Below are positions 31,015-38,163 of a DNA stretch of 41,901 bases, one piece after another. Numbering within the stretch: position 1 is the first letter of the stretch; each line of letters begins with the position of its first letter. The notes below the pieces were generated by a model, which was not told the origin of the DNA, did no database searches, and saw only the letters and a list, made by a program, of their open reading frames with translations. The stretch is taken from positions 224,055 to 265,955 of the forward strand of contig MKWA01000002.1 in NCBI GenBank assembly GCA_001899285.1. Direction: 5' to 3'. Source of the DNA: Rhizobiales bacterium 64-17 (GTDB lineage Bacteria > Pseudomonadota > Alphaproteobacteria > Rhizobiales > Xanthobacteraceae). The position numbers and the translations under genes were made by a program.

Positions 31015-31902
31015 ATGGCACGGATCGGATTCATCGGGCTCGGCAATATGGGCGGGCCGATGGCGGTCAATCTGGTCAAGGCCGGGCACACGGTCGCGGG
31101 CTTCGACGTGACGCCGGACGCGGTGACGCGGTTTGCCGGCGCGGGTGGCGCGACGGCGAAAAGCGCGGCGGAGGCCGCCGCCAATGTGGATGTGATCGTC
31201 ACCATGCTGCCGGCCGGCGCGCATGTGCGTGACATCTATCTCGGCGACAAAGGACTGATCGCGCTGGCGAAGCCCGGTACGTTGCTGATCGATTCCTCGA
31301 CCATCGACGTGGACAGCGCGCGCGCAGTCGCCTCGGCCGCGCAGGCGAAAGGTCTGCTGATGGTCGATGCGCCGGTGTCGGGCGGCGTCGGCGGCGCGCA
31401 AGGCGGCACGCTCACCTTCATGGTCGGCGGCAGCGATGAGGCGTTCGCCAAGGCGAAGCCGTTTCTCGAACAGATGGGCAAGACCATCGTGCATGCCGGC
31501 GGGCCGGGCAACGGCCAGGCGGCGAAGATCTGCAACAACATGATCCTCGGCATTTCCATGATCGGCGTGTCGGAGGCGTTCGTGCTGGGCGAGAAGCTTG
31601 GCCTCGATCCGCAAAAGCTGTTCGACATCTCGTCGAAGTCGTCGGGCCAGTGCTGGTCGATGACGAGCTATTGCCCGGTGCCGGGCCCAGTGCCGACATC
31701 GCCGGCCAACCGCGATTATGCGCCGGGCTTCACCGCGGCGATGATGCTCAAGGACTTGCGGCTGGCGCAGGACGCGGCGAAGACCGCGGGCGCCAACACG
31801 CCGCTTGGCGCCGACGCCGCGAAGATTTATGCCGCCTACGCCGAGGGCGGGGAGGCGGGCCGCGATTTCTCCGGTATCATCCGCTATCTGCGCGCGCGCT
31901 GA
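31015..31902 (+). CDS. mmsB: 3-hydroxyisobutyrate dehydrogenase
   Basis: A 295-residue NAD-dependent beta-hydroxyacid dehydrogenase that oxidises 3-hydroxyisobutyrate to methylmalonate semialdehyde, the step after the hydrolase upstream. The Rossmann motif GFIGLGNMGGPMA is at 5-17. Substrate-binding DAPVSGGVGGAQGGTL is at 118-133. The catalytic lysine is Lys171 in GNGQAAKICNN (166-176). The frame opens at 30982, but the ATG at 31015 has GGGGAGG upstream and starts directly at the nucleotide-binding strand. Methylmalonate-semialdehyde dehydrogenase is not in the window. The stop codon lies inside the first copy of a 20-bp tandem duplication. Confidence 0.95.
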   Translation: MARIGFIGLGNMGGPMAVNLVKAGHTVAGFDVTPDAVTRFAGAGGATAKSAAEAAANVDVIVTMLPAGAHVRDIYLGDKGLIALAKPGTLLIDSSTIDVDSARAVASAAQAKGLLMVDAPVSGGVGGAQGGTLTFMVGGSDEAFAKAKPFLEQMGKTIVHAGGPGNGQAAKICNNMILGISMIGVSEAFVLGEKLGLDPQKLFDISSKSSGQCWSMTSYCPVPGPVPTSPANRDYAPGFTAAMMLKDLRLAQDAAKTAGANTPLGADAAKIYAAYAEGGEAGRDFSGIIRYLRAR

Positions 31903-31932
31903 TCGCAAGAAACGCGCGCTGATCACAAGAAA
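31893..31932. repeat. 20-bp tandem duplication spanning the mmsB stop
   Basis: CGCGCGCTGATCGCAAGAAA (31893-31912) is followed directly by the same 20 bases with one G-to-A change (31913-31932). The first copy contains the last codons and TGA of mmsB; the second is non-coding. It looks like a recent local duplication. Confidence 0.85.
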
Positions 31933-31950
31933 ATAGAGCACGCTCTCTCC

Positions 31951-31987
31951 ACGTCATGCGCGGACGTGTTCCGCGCATCCACGTCTT
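31951..31987. repeat. REP-like palindromic element
   Basis: A 9-bp stem, ATGCGCGGA / TCCGCGCAT (31956-31964 and 31970-31978), with a 5-base loop, flanked by ACGTC and CCACGTCTT. Flanks, stem length and loop length match the two hairpins at 38034-38111, so these belong to one dispersed family. Confidence 0.7.
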
Positions 31988-32003
31988 CTTTTCCGCCAGC
32001 ATG

Positions 32004-32020
32004 GCCGTTCGAAGAACGGC
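32004..32020. repeat. Perfect hairpin GCCGTTC-GAA-GAACGGC
   Basis: Seven-base perfect stem with a three-base loop, directly after the REP-like element. No T-tract follows on either strand, so it is not a typical terminator; it may be part of the same repeat family. Confidence 0.5.
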
Positions 32021-32082
32021 GTCGCTTCGTTTGTTTGTGGCGGGTATCCAAGTTTAGCTCAATTCGATCCGGCCACGTTAAG

Positions 32083-32098
32083 AACCGGACGTCCGGTT
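32083..32098. promoter_or_regulatory. 16-bp perfect palindrome, candidate operator
   Basis: AACCGGACGTCCGGTT is fully self-complementary and is followed by TT. It could be a binding site for a dimeric regulator. It could also act as a weak terminator (six-base stem, ACGT loop, T4) for transcripts coming from mmsB. It lies 315 bp upstream of ldtR. Confidence 0.4.
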
Positions 32099-32233
32099 TT
32101 GTGGGGGGCGAGCGGCTGTGACAGCGCGCTTGATCCGAACGGAGCACAGTTCAGCGCCGCGTTCCCGCGACCTGGACGTGTTTCGCGAGAACCGAATGAG
32201 AACATCGGCGCGGAACAGTGAATCAAAGATTGC

Positions 32234-32258
32234 AAAAACCCCTCTATTTGAGGGGTGA
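32234..32258 (-). terminator. Orphan intrinsic terminator on the minus strand
   Basis: Read on the minus strand: ACCCCTC, loop AAATA, GAGGGGT, then TTTTT. The 7-bp stem is perfect (32238-32244 with 32250-32256), and the U-tract follows directly. The plus strand has no T-tract after the hairpin. No minus-strand gene lies upstream of it between here and ldtR, so it would end a short unannotated transcript. It is enclosed by an outer inverted repeat, GTGAATCA (32218-32225) / TGATTCAC (32265-32272). Confidence 0.5.
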
Positions 32259-32412
32259 AACGGATGATTCACCGTTGCAAATAAAGCTTATCTTTATCTT
32301 GTTATTTAATCCGATTTTAGACCGCCCCTTTTAAAAACGTCGACAGAACCGGAGCGGGGAAACAGGGCCTCGCAACTGGTCAGAGACAAAGAGTCAAACA
32401 GGGGCAAGTCAC

Positions 32413-32928
32413 ATGAAAGCCGTCGTCAAGGCGGTCGAACCGGCGACAGATCGCGAAGCTCGGTTCGATCATATCCGTCCGTATTATCTCGAAGCACTGA
32501 CGCTGGTGGAGCGGCTGCATCGCCGCCTGCTCGACGTCATCAAGGATGAGTTCGATCGCCGGGGACGGGCGGACATCAACTCGGTGCAGGCGCTGCTCCT
32601 GTACAATATCGGTGACAAGGAACTGACGGCGGGTGAGCTGCGCACGCGCGGCTACTATCTCGGCTCCAACGTCTCCTACAATCTCAAGAAGCTGGTTGAG
32701 ATGAACTATCTCGATCACCAGCGCTCGCGGGTCGATCGCCGTTCGGTGCGCATCAAGCTGACGCCGAAGGGTCAGGAAGTGCGCGACATCGTCGAGCACC
32801 TCTATCAGAAGCACGTGCGCACGGTTGAGCAGGTCGGCGGCATCAATGCCGACGAGTTCTCGACGCTCAACAAGTCGCTGCACCGGCTGGAGCGGTTCTG
32901 GACCGACCAGATTTTGTATCGTCTGTAA
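32413..32928 (+). CDS. ldtR: MarR-family winged-helix regulator LdtR
   Basis: A 171-residue DNA-binding protein. The winged helix spans about 40-125, with the recognition region TAGELRTRGYYLGSNVSYNLKKL and the wing around DHQRSRVDRRSVRIKLTPKG; flanking helices would form the dimer. The whole protein resembles the Rhizobiales LdtR, known in Liberibacter and Sinorhizobium as an activator of an L,D-transpeptidase gene and of stress tolerance. No L,D-transpeptidase gene is in this window. The ATG has AGGGG about ten bases upstream. A strong terminator follows, so it is transcribed alone. Long repeat-rich upstream DNA suggests complex control. Confidence 0.88.
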   Translation: MKAVVKAVEPATDREARFDHIRPYYLEALTLVERLHRRLLDVIKDEFDRRGRADINSVQALLLYNIGDKELTAGELRTRGYYLGSNVSYNLKKLVEMNYLDHQRSRVDRRSVRIKLTPKGQEVRDIVEHLYQKHVRTVEQVGGINADEFSTLNKSLHRLERFWTDQILYRL

Positions 32929-32960
32929 TCCGATCCTCCGTTACGGACGCGAGAGCGACT

Positions 32961-32990
32961 GGCCCCGGCGCGAATGCCGGGGCCATTTTC
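32961..32990 (+). terminator. Intrinsic terminator after ldtR
   Basis: Perfect 9-bp GC-rich stem GGCCCCGGC / GCCGGGGCC (32961-32969 and 32976-32984) with a 6-base loop, followed by ATTTTC. It is 33 bp after the ldtR stop. Confidence 0.85.
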
Positions 32991-33031
32991 GTTCCGGCCG
33001 CCGCCGATTATCATCGTGCCGGGGAGCGGCG

Positions 33032-33226
33032 ATGAGCGATCAGCGCGAAATTTATTTCGAGTTCACCGTGGTCGGCGCTCTGGTGAAGGTCGCGGCGATC
33101 GATTCCGCCACCGCGACCGAGGTCGCCGTGATGGGTCCGGCGACCGCGAGCCGAGCCGATCTGGAGCGGCTGGCGGCGCAGAAGCTGCGTGCCCGGCTTG
33201 CCCGCGTTGCGGGGGAAACCCGCTAG
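33032..33226 (+). CDS. Small conserved protein upstream of glyA (possibly DUF6898)
   Basis: A 64-residue soluble protein with a beta-strand-rich first half (EIYFEFTVVGALVKVAAID) and a basic helix at the end (LERLAAQKLRARLARVAG). The ATG has GGGGAG about seven bases upstream. I recall short proteins of this pattern next to glyA in many Rhizobiales, named DUF6898; that name is from memory. The frame continues upstream into the ldtR 3' end, but the start at 33032 is clear. No function is known. It is separated from glyA by 178 bp that hold a candidate promoter. Confidence 0.72.
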   Translation: MSDQREIYFEFTVVGALVKVAAIDSATATEVAVMGPATASRADLERLAAQKLRARLARVAGETR

Positions 33227-33296
33227 ATATGGGGCATTACCCTATCGTCTGATGCCATTGCTGGCGGTTTTCCTCCTCCTCCGCCGGGTTCCCGCC

Positions 33297-33325
33297 TTGG
33301 CGCGGGAGGGGGCGATGTGCTATGG
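33297..33325 (+). promoter_or_regulatory. Candidate promoter of glyA and the riboflavin operon
   Basis: TTGGCG (33297-33302), 16 bases, then GCTATG (33319-33324), close to the alphaproteobacterial housekeeping pattern. The -10 merges into a 12-bp palindrome, ATGGCGCGCCAT (33322-33333). A small hairpin, ACGGCG-CTTT-CGCCGT (33353-33368), lies in the leader. No known riboswitch fold was recognised. Confidence 0.35.
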
Positions 33326-33404
33326 CGCGCCATCCCGGATTTTGCCCGCCCGACGGCGCTTTCGCCGTGCCGCGCGCGCATGGTCCTTCTGACACGAGAG
33401 CATC

Positions 33405-34706
33405 ATGACGGCCGCCCCTTCGCCTTCGCAGACCCAGTCCATGTTCACCCAGACGCTCGCGCAGAGCGATCCGGAGCTTTACGACGCGATCGGCAAGGAA
33501 CTCGGTCGCCAGCGCGACGAGATCGAGCTGATCGCCTCGGAGAACATCGTCAGCCGCGCGGTTTTGGAAGCGCAGGGCTCGGTGCTCACCAACAAGTATG
33601 CCGAGGGCCTGCCGGGCAAGCGCTATTACGGCGGCTGCCAGTATGTGGATATCGCCGAGACGCTGGCGATCGAGCGCGCCAAGAAGCTGTTCGGCTGCAA
33701 CTTCGTGAACGTGCAGCCGCACTCCGGCGCGTCGGCCAATGCCGAGGTGTTCTTCGCGCTGCTGCAGCCCGGCGACACCTTCATGGGGCTCAATCTCGCC
33801 GCGGGCGGGCATCTCAGCCACGGCATGGCGATCAACATGTCCGGCAAGTGGTTCAAGCCGGTGCCGTATAACGTGCGCCGCGAGGACCAGCGCATCGACA
33901 TGGAGGAGGTGGAAAAGCTCGCGCAGCAGCACAAGCCGAAGCTGATCATCGCCGGCGGCTCCGCCTATCCGCGCGTCATCGACTTCAAGAAATTCCGCGA
34001 GATCGCCGACAGCGTCGGCGCGCTGCTGATGGTCGACATGGCGCATTTCGCCGGTCTCGTCGCCGGCGGCGCGCATCCCTCGCCATTCCCGCACGCGCAT
34101 GTGGTGACGACCACCACCCACAAGACGCTGCGCGGCCCGCGCGGTGGCATGATCCTCACGAATGACGAGGATCTGGCGAAGAAGCTCAACTCGGCCGTGT
34201 TCCCCGGCATGCAGGGCGGCCCGCTGATGCACGTCATCGCCGCGAAGGCCGTGGCGTTCGGCGAGGCGCTGCGGCCCTCGTTCAAGACCTACGCCAAGAA
34301 CGTCGTCGAGAACGCCAGGGCGCTCGCCGAGACGCTCAAGAGCAAGGGCTACGACATCGTCTCCGGCGGCACCGACACGCATCTGATGCTGGTCGATCTG
34401 CGGCCGAAGCGCCTCACCGGCAAGGTCGCGGACCTCGCGCTCGGCCGCGCCCACATCACCTGCAACAAGAACGGCATCCCGTTCGATCCGGAAAAGCCGA
34501 CCATCACCTCCGGCATCCGTCTCGGCACGCCGGCCGGCACCACGCGCGGCTTCGGCATCGCCGAATTCCAGCACGTCGGCGAACTGATCTCGGAAGTGCT
34601 CGACGTTCTCTCGCAAAAGGGCACCGACGAGGATTCGCTGGTCGAGGCCGCGGTGCGCGACAAGGTGCAGACGCTGCTCGCCCGTTTCCCGATCTATCAG
34701 GGATAA
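33405..34706 (+). CDS. glyA: Serine hydroxymethyltransferase
   Basis: PLP enzyme of 433 residues that converts serine and tetrahydrofolate to glycine and methylene-tetrahydrofolate. Motifs: [19 protein letters not shown] (41-59), [17 protein letters not shown] (61-77), [10 protein letters not shown] (103-112), [13 protein letters not shown] (210-222) and the PLP site [16 protein letters not shown] (233-248), with Lys240. An in-frame Met at 13 is an alternative start; the first ATG gives the usual length for Rhizobiales. nrdR starts nine bases after the stop, so it heads the operon glyA-nrdR-ribD-ribE, probably continuing to thiL. Confidence 0.97.
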   Translation: MTAAPSPSQTQSMFTQTLAQSDPELYDAIGKELGRQRDEIELIASENIVSRAVLEAQGSVLTNKYAEGLPGKRYYGGCQYVDIAETLAIERAKKLFGCNFVNVQPHSGASANAEVFFALLQPGDTFMGLNLAAGGHLSHGMAINMSGKWFKPVPYNVRREDQRIDMEEVEKLAQQHKPKLIIAGGSAYPRVIDFKKFREIADSVGALLMVDMAHFAGLVAGGAHPSPFPHAHVVTTTTHKTLRGPRGGMILTNDEDLAKKLNSAVFPGMQGGPLMHVIAAKAVAFGEALRPSFKTYAKNVVENARALAETLKSKGYDIVSGGTDTHLMLVDLRPKRLTGKVADLALGRAHITCNKNGIPFDPEKPTITSGIRLGTPAGTTRGFGIAEFQHVGELISEVLDVLSQKGTDEDSLVEAAVRDKVQTLLARFPIYQG

Positions 34707-34715
34707 CGCCAAGCC

Positions 34716-35219
34716 ATGCGCTGCCCGAGCTGCGGAAGCCTCGACACCCAGGTGAAGGACTCGCGTCCGACCGAGGACGCGAACGCGATCCGCCGCCGCC
34801 GTGTCTGCATCTCGTGCAATTTCCGCTTCACCACCTTCGAGCGCGTGCAGTTGCGCGAACTGACGGTGATCAAGCGCAACGGCCGCCGCTCGCCGTTCGA
34901 CCGCGACAAGCTGATGCGCTCGGTGCAGGTTGCGCTGCGCAAGCGCCAGGTCGATCCCGAGCGCGTCGAGCAGATGGTCTCCAAGATCGTGCGCGAGCTG
35001 GAAAGCCTCGGCGAGAACGACGTGTCGTCGGAAACCATCGGTGAATCGGTGATGGCGCATCTGCGCGAGCTCGACGACGTCGCCTATGTCCGCTTCGCCT
35101 CGGTCTATCGCAATTTCCGCGAGCCGCAGGACTTCAAGAACGCGCTCGACGAATTGTCGGGCAGCGATGACGAGAGGGACGGCGCTGACGCGCCGCCCGC
35201 AAAGCCGGAACGGAAATGA
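34716..35219 (+). CDS. nrdR: Transcriptional repressor NrdR
   Basis: A 167-residue regulator that represses ribonucleotide reductase genes in response to nucleotide levels. The zinc ribbon uses Cys3, Cys6, Cys31 and Cys34 (MRCPSC and CISC), preceded in the loop by [16 protein letters not shown]. The ATP-cone domain spans about 49-139 ([16 protein letters not shown]). A polar tail of about 20 residues ends the protein. Its stop overlaps the ribD start by four bases. The glyA-nrdR-ribD order is typical of alphaproteobacteria. Confidence 0.97.
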   Translation: MRCPSCGSLDTQVKDSRPTEDANAIRRRRVCISCNFRFTTFERVQLRELTVIKRNGRRSPFDRDKLMRSVQVALRKRQVDPERVEQMVSKIVRELESLGENDVSSETIGESVMAHLRELDDVAYVRFASVYRNFREPQDFKNALDELSGSDDERDGADAPPAKPERK

Positions 35220-36340
35220 ACGACACCACGACCGCCGCCGATCCCGCGCAGGATCAGCGTTTCATGCAGCTCGCGCTGTCGCTGGCGCGGCGCGGCCTCG
35301 GCAACACCTGGCCCAATCCGGCGGTCGGAGCGGTGCTGGTGAAGGACGGCGTCGTCATCGGCCGTGGTTGGACCCAGCCGGGCGGCCGCCCGCATGCGGA
35401 GACCGAAGCCTTGAAGCGCGCGGGTCGCGGGAAAGCACGCGGCGCGACGCTCTACACGACGCTCGAGCCGTGCTCGCATCAGGGCCAGACGCCGCCCTGC
35501 GTCGACGCGCTGATCTCCGCCGGCGTCGCCCGCGTGGTGTCCGCCATGGAGGATCCCAATCCGAAGGTCGCGGGGCAGGGCCACGCGAAGCTGCGCGAGC
35601 GCAACATCGCCGTCGAGATCGGGGTCGGCGCGGAGGAGGCGCAGCGCATCAATGCCGGTCATGTCCGCCGCATCGTCGATCATCGTCCGCATGTGCTGCT
35701 CAAGCTCGCGGTCTCGTCCGACGAGAAGATCGCCGCCGCCGGCGGCCGCCGCGTCGAGATCACCGGCGAGGAAGCGCGCGAGCGCGTGTTCATGCTGCGC
35801 GCCATGAGCGACGCGATCCTGGTCGGACGTGGCACCGTGATCGCCGACGATCCGGTGTTGACCAGCCGTCTGCCCGGCATGGAGCAGCGTTCGCCGGTGC
35901 GCGTCGTGCTCAACGCCAAACTGAATATCCCGCTTGCCAGCGCCGTGATCGGCACCGCGCACGATGTGCCGGCCTGGGTAATCGGTGATGTCGCCGCGTC
36001 GCAGATCGCGGAGGACGTATTGCGCGGCAAGGGCGCGGAGGTGATCCGCGTGCCGGCGCAGGACGGACTGTTCGACATCGGCGCGGTGCTCAAGCTCCTG
36101 GCCGAGCGCGGCGTCACCCGGCTGATGGTCGAAGGCGGTGCGGCGGTCGCGACCTCGCTGCTCAACGCTGGTCTGATCGACGAGGTGATCCTGCTGCGCG
36201 GCGGAAAGCCGATCGGTGCGGACGGCCTGCCGCCGTTGCGCGGCCTGCCGCTCACCGCGCTGACGCAGGCGCCGCGGTTCAAATCGCTCGGGAGCGAAAA
36301 ACTCGGCGACGACACGCTCGAACACTGGGTGCGCGGCTGA
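35216..36340 (+). CDS. ribD: Bifunctional riboflavin biosynthesis deaminase/reductase
   Basis: A 374-residue enzyme carrying out steps two and three of riboflavin synthesis. The deaminase domain (about 12-150) has zinc ligands in HAETEAL (60-66) and [11 protein letters not shown] (85-95). The NADPH-dependent reductase domain (about 155-370) begins at [17 protein letters not shown] and includes [19 protein letters not shown] and [13 protein letters not shown]. The ATG overlaps nrdR by four bases; the last base of its TGA is the A of the ribE ATG region, so all three are coupled. Confidence 0.97.
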   Translation: MNDTTTAADPAQDQRFMQLALSLARRGLGNTWPNPAVGAVLVKDGVVIGRGWTQPGGRPHAETEALKRAGRGKARGATLYTTLEPCSHQGQTPPCVDALISAGVARVVSAMEDPNPKVAGQGHAKLRERNIAVEIGVGAEEAQRINAGHVRRIVDHRPHVLLKLAVSSDEKIAAAGGRRVEITGEEARERVFMLRAMSDAILVGRGTVIADDPVLTSRLPGMEQRSPVRVVLNAKLNIPLASAVIGTAHDVPAWVIGDVAASQIAEDVLRGKGAEVIRVPAQDGLFDIGAVLKLLAERGVTRLMVEGGAAVATSLLNAGLIDEVILLRGGKPIGADGLPPLRGLPLTALTQAPRFKSLGSEKLGDDTLEHWVRG

Positions 36341-36945
36341 TGTTCACCGGGATCGTCACCGACGTCGGCGAGGTGCTCGCGGTCGAGCCGCGGCCCGGCG
36401 ATCTGCGCCGGCTGAAGATCGCGACGCATTATCCGGTCGACGAGATCGCCGATGGCGCGTCGATCGCGTGCTCCGGCTGCTGCCTCACGGTGGTGGACAA
36501 GGGCATCACCGGCAATCGCCGCTGGTTCGCGGTCGATGCGGCGGCGGAAACGCTGGCGGTGACGAATATCGGCGCCTGGGCGGCCGGTACGCGGATCAAT
36601 CTGGAGCGCTCGCTGCGCATCGGCGACGAACTCGGCGGCCATCTCGTCTCCGGCCATGTGGACGGGCTCGCCGAGATTCTGGAGCGCGAAGATCATCCGG
36701 AGACGGCGCGGTTCACCTTGCGCGCGCCCTCGGCGCTGGCGCGGTTCATCGCGCCGAAAGGGTCGGTCGCACTCGACGGCATCTCGCTCACGGTGAACAC
36801 GGTCGCTGACGACACGTTTTCGGTGCTGATCATCCCGCACACCTTGCAGGTGACGACGCTGGGCAGCCGCCGCGCCGGCGACCGCATTCATCTCGAGATC
36901 GACCAGATGGCCCGCTATGCCGCGCGGCTGATGGAGCGCGGTTGA
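36340..36945 (+). CDS. ribE: Riboflavin synthase, alpha subunit
   Basis: A 201-residue enzyme that dismutates two 6,7-dimethyl-8-ribityllumazine molecules into riboflavin. It consists of two lumazine-binding repeats, about 1-96 ([18 protein letters not shown] at 44-51) and 97-193 (LGGHLVSGHVDG at 98-109, LDGISLTVN at 145-153). Length and repeat spacing are normal. The start codon overlaps the ribD stop. Some databases call this gene ribC. Confidence 0.97.
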   Translation: MFTGIVTDVGEVLAVEPRPGDLRRLKIATHYPVDEIADGASIACSGCCLTVVDKGITGNRRWFAVDAAAETLAVTNIGAWAAGTRINLERSLRIGDELGGHLVSGHVDGLAEILEREDHPETARFTLRAPSALARFIAPKGSVALDGISLTVNTVADDTFSVLIIPHTLQVTTLGSRRAGDRIHLEIDQMARYAARLMERG

Positions 36946-36983
36946 CCCTCTGGCGGGGGTGCCGCAGCCTTAATCAAGCCAGC

Positions 36984-36998
36984 CTTGTCGGCGACAAG
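36984..36998. repeat. Hairpin in the ribE-ribH gap
   Basis: CTTGTC-GGC-GACAAG, a perfect 6-bp stem, in the 92-bp spacer between ribE and ribH, the only sizeable gap in an otherwise overlapping run. No T-tract follows, and the FMN riboswitch core is not recognisable, so it may only affect mRNA stability or translation. Confidence 0.4.
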
Positions 36999-37037
36999 CC
37001 CCCTTGGTAACAGGGCGCGGTTTCTCAGGAGTTTTCC

Positions 37038-37520
37038 ATGCCCCGGCCGAAGCGGCGCGCATCCCCCGTCAAGCGTCAGGCAGCGCGTCTGCTGATCGTC
37101 GAAGCGCGCTATTACGAAGACATTGCCGACCGGCTGCTCGCCGGCGCGACCGGCGCGCTGGAGCAGGTGGGGGCGCAATATGATGTCGTGACCGTGCCGG
37201 GCGCGCTGGAGATCCCGGCCGCCATCGTCATCGCCGCCGACAATGCGGCGCGGGCGGGAGAGCCTTACGACGGCGCGGTCGCGCTCGGCTGCGTCATTCG
37301 CGGCGAGACGTTCCATTTCGAGATCGTGTCGATGGAATCCGCGCGCGGGCTGATGGACCTGTCGGTCGCGCATGGCTTCCCGGTCGGCAACGGCATTCTC
37401 ACGGTCGAGAACGAGAAGCAGGCCAAGGCCCGCGTCGGCGGCCGTCACGGTGACAAGGGCGCGGAGGCCGCGCGCGCGGCGCTGTCGCTGATCGCGCTCA
37501 AGCACATGAGCGCCGCATGA
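37038..37520 (+). CDS. ribH: 6,7-dimethyl-8-ribityllumazine synthase
   Basis: A 160-residue enzyme that condenses 5-amino-6-ribitylaminouracil with dihydroxybutanone phosphate to give the lumazine used by Rib[12 protein letters not shown] (53-63), [13 protein letters not shown] (83-95, catalytic His93) and [13 protein letters not shown] (113-125) are conserved. A basic N-terminal tail of about 15 residues precedes the fold. The ATG has AGGAG upstream. Its stop overlaps the nusB start by four bases. Confidence 0.97.
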   Translation: MPRPKRRASPVKRQAARLLIVEARYYEDIADRLLAGATGALEQVGAQYDVVTVPGALEIPAAIVIAADNAARAGEPYDGAVALGCVIRGETFHFEIVSMESARGLMDLSVAHGFPVGNGILTVENEKQAKARVGGRHGDKGAEAARAALSLIALKHMSAA

Positions 37521-38002
37521 GCCGCGGCGACGATAAAGGCCCGCCCAAAGCCAACCGCCGCGGCGCGGCGCGGCTCGCGGCGGTGCAGGCGCTCTACCAG
37601 ATGGACATCGCCGGCACCGGCCTCAACGAGATTTTGGCGCAGTTCGAGAGCCACTGGATCGGCCGGGAGGTCGAGGGCGAGCAGTATCTGCCGGCGGAGG
37701 GTGCGTTTTTTCGGGAGATCGTGCGTGGCGTGCTCGACGACCAGCGCCGCATCGATCCGATGATTGACGAGGCTCTCTCGCGCGGCTGGCCGCTGCGGCG
37801 GATCGAGACGGTGCTGCGGGCGGCGTTGCGCGCTGGTGTGTACGAACTCGACAAGCGCCGCGACATTCCCGCGCGCGTGGTCGTGAAGGAATATGCCGAC
37901 GTCGCCGCCGCGTTCGTCGAGCGCGACGAGACCGGCCTCGTCAACGCGGTGCTCGATCAGCTCGCGCGGCAGTTGCGCGGCGAGGAATTCGAGCGGTCGT
38001 AA
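37517..38002 (+). CDS. nusB: Transcription antitermination factor NusB
   Basis: A 161-residue all-helical RNA-binding protein that with NusE assembles on boxA of rRNA operons. The N-terminal [18 protein letters not shown] arginine-rich helix is the RNA-binding part, and the C-terminal [18 protein letters not shown] and [10 protein letters not shown] segments are family hallmarks. It is directly coupled to ribH, as in most proteobacteria. A 161-bp gap with REP-like hairpins separates it from thiL. Confidence 0.96.
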   Translation: MSRGDDKGPPKANRRGAARLAAVQALYQMDIAGTGLNEILAQFESHWIGREVEGEQYLPAEGAFFREIVRGVLDDQRRIDPMIDEALSRGWPLRRIETVLRAALRAGVYELDKRRDIPARVVVKEYADVAAAFVERDETGLVNAVLDQLARQLRGEEFERS

Positions 38003-38021
38003 GAGGCGACACGATTACAGC

Positions 38022-38117
38022 CTCTCCACCGTCATGCCCGCGCTTGTCGCGGGCATCCACGTCTTTTTTACAGCTAAGCAAGTCGTAGATGCCCGGAACA
38101 AGTCCGGGCATGACGTG
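38022..38117. repeat. Paired REP-like hairpins between nusB and thiL
   Basis: Two facing hairpins: ATGCCCGCG / CGCGGGCAT (38034-38042, 38048-38056) and ATGCCCGGA / TCCGGGCAT (38089-38097, 38103-38111), each with a 9-bp stem and a 5-base loop. CCACGTCTT follows the first, and the outer GTCATG/CATGAC ends are inverted. The first copy shares flanks with the element at 31951-31987. This is the layout of a bacterial interspersed mosaic element. Confidence 0.8.
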
Positions 38118-38163
38118 GCGAGAGCTACGCTTCGAACTGACAACCCGCTATGCTGCCCGCAAC

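Larger units (their letters stand above)
31903..32412. other. 510-bp intergenic region upstream of ldtR
   Basis: No convincing gene is present. From left to right it holds the second copy of a 20-bp duplication, a REP-like hairpin (31951-31987), a perfect 7-bp-stem hairpin (32004-32020), a 16-bp palindrome (32083-32098), and a nested inverted repeat with a terminator-like core (32218-32272). An AT-rich stretch (about 32273-32335) clearly lower in GC than the rest of the window follows and probably contains the ldtR promoter. A minus-strand frame at 32078-32272 has no ribosome binding site and is not called. Confidence 0.7.

Noticed and set aside
32078-32272. 64-codon minus-strand frame upstream of ldtR
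   Set aside because: No ribosome binding site, and it runs through the terminator-like hairpin and the palindrome; composition is not protein-like.
33189-33392. 67-codon plus-strand frame between the small conserved gene and glyA
   Set aside because: It overlaps the preceding gene, has no ribosome binding site and is Arg/Pro-rich; the region looks like a promoter and leader.
33237-35060. 607-codon minus-strand frame across glyA and nrdR
   Set aside because: Arg/His/Asp-rich composition typical of an antisense shadow; glyA and nrdR are certain on the plus strand.
36946-37037. FMN riboswitch before ribH
   Set aside because: The gap is only 92 bp and the conserved FMN-aptamer core sequences are not seen; only a 6-bp hairpin is present.
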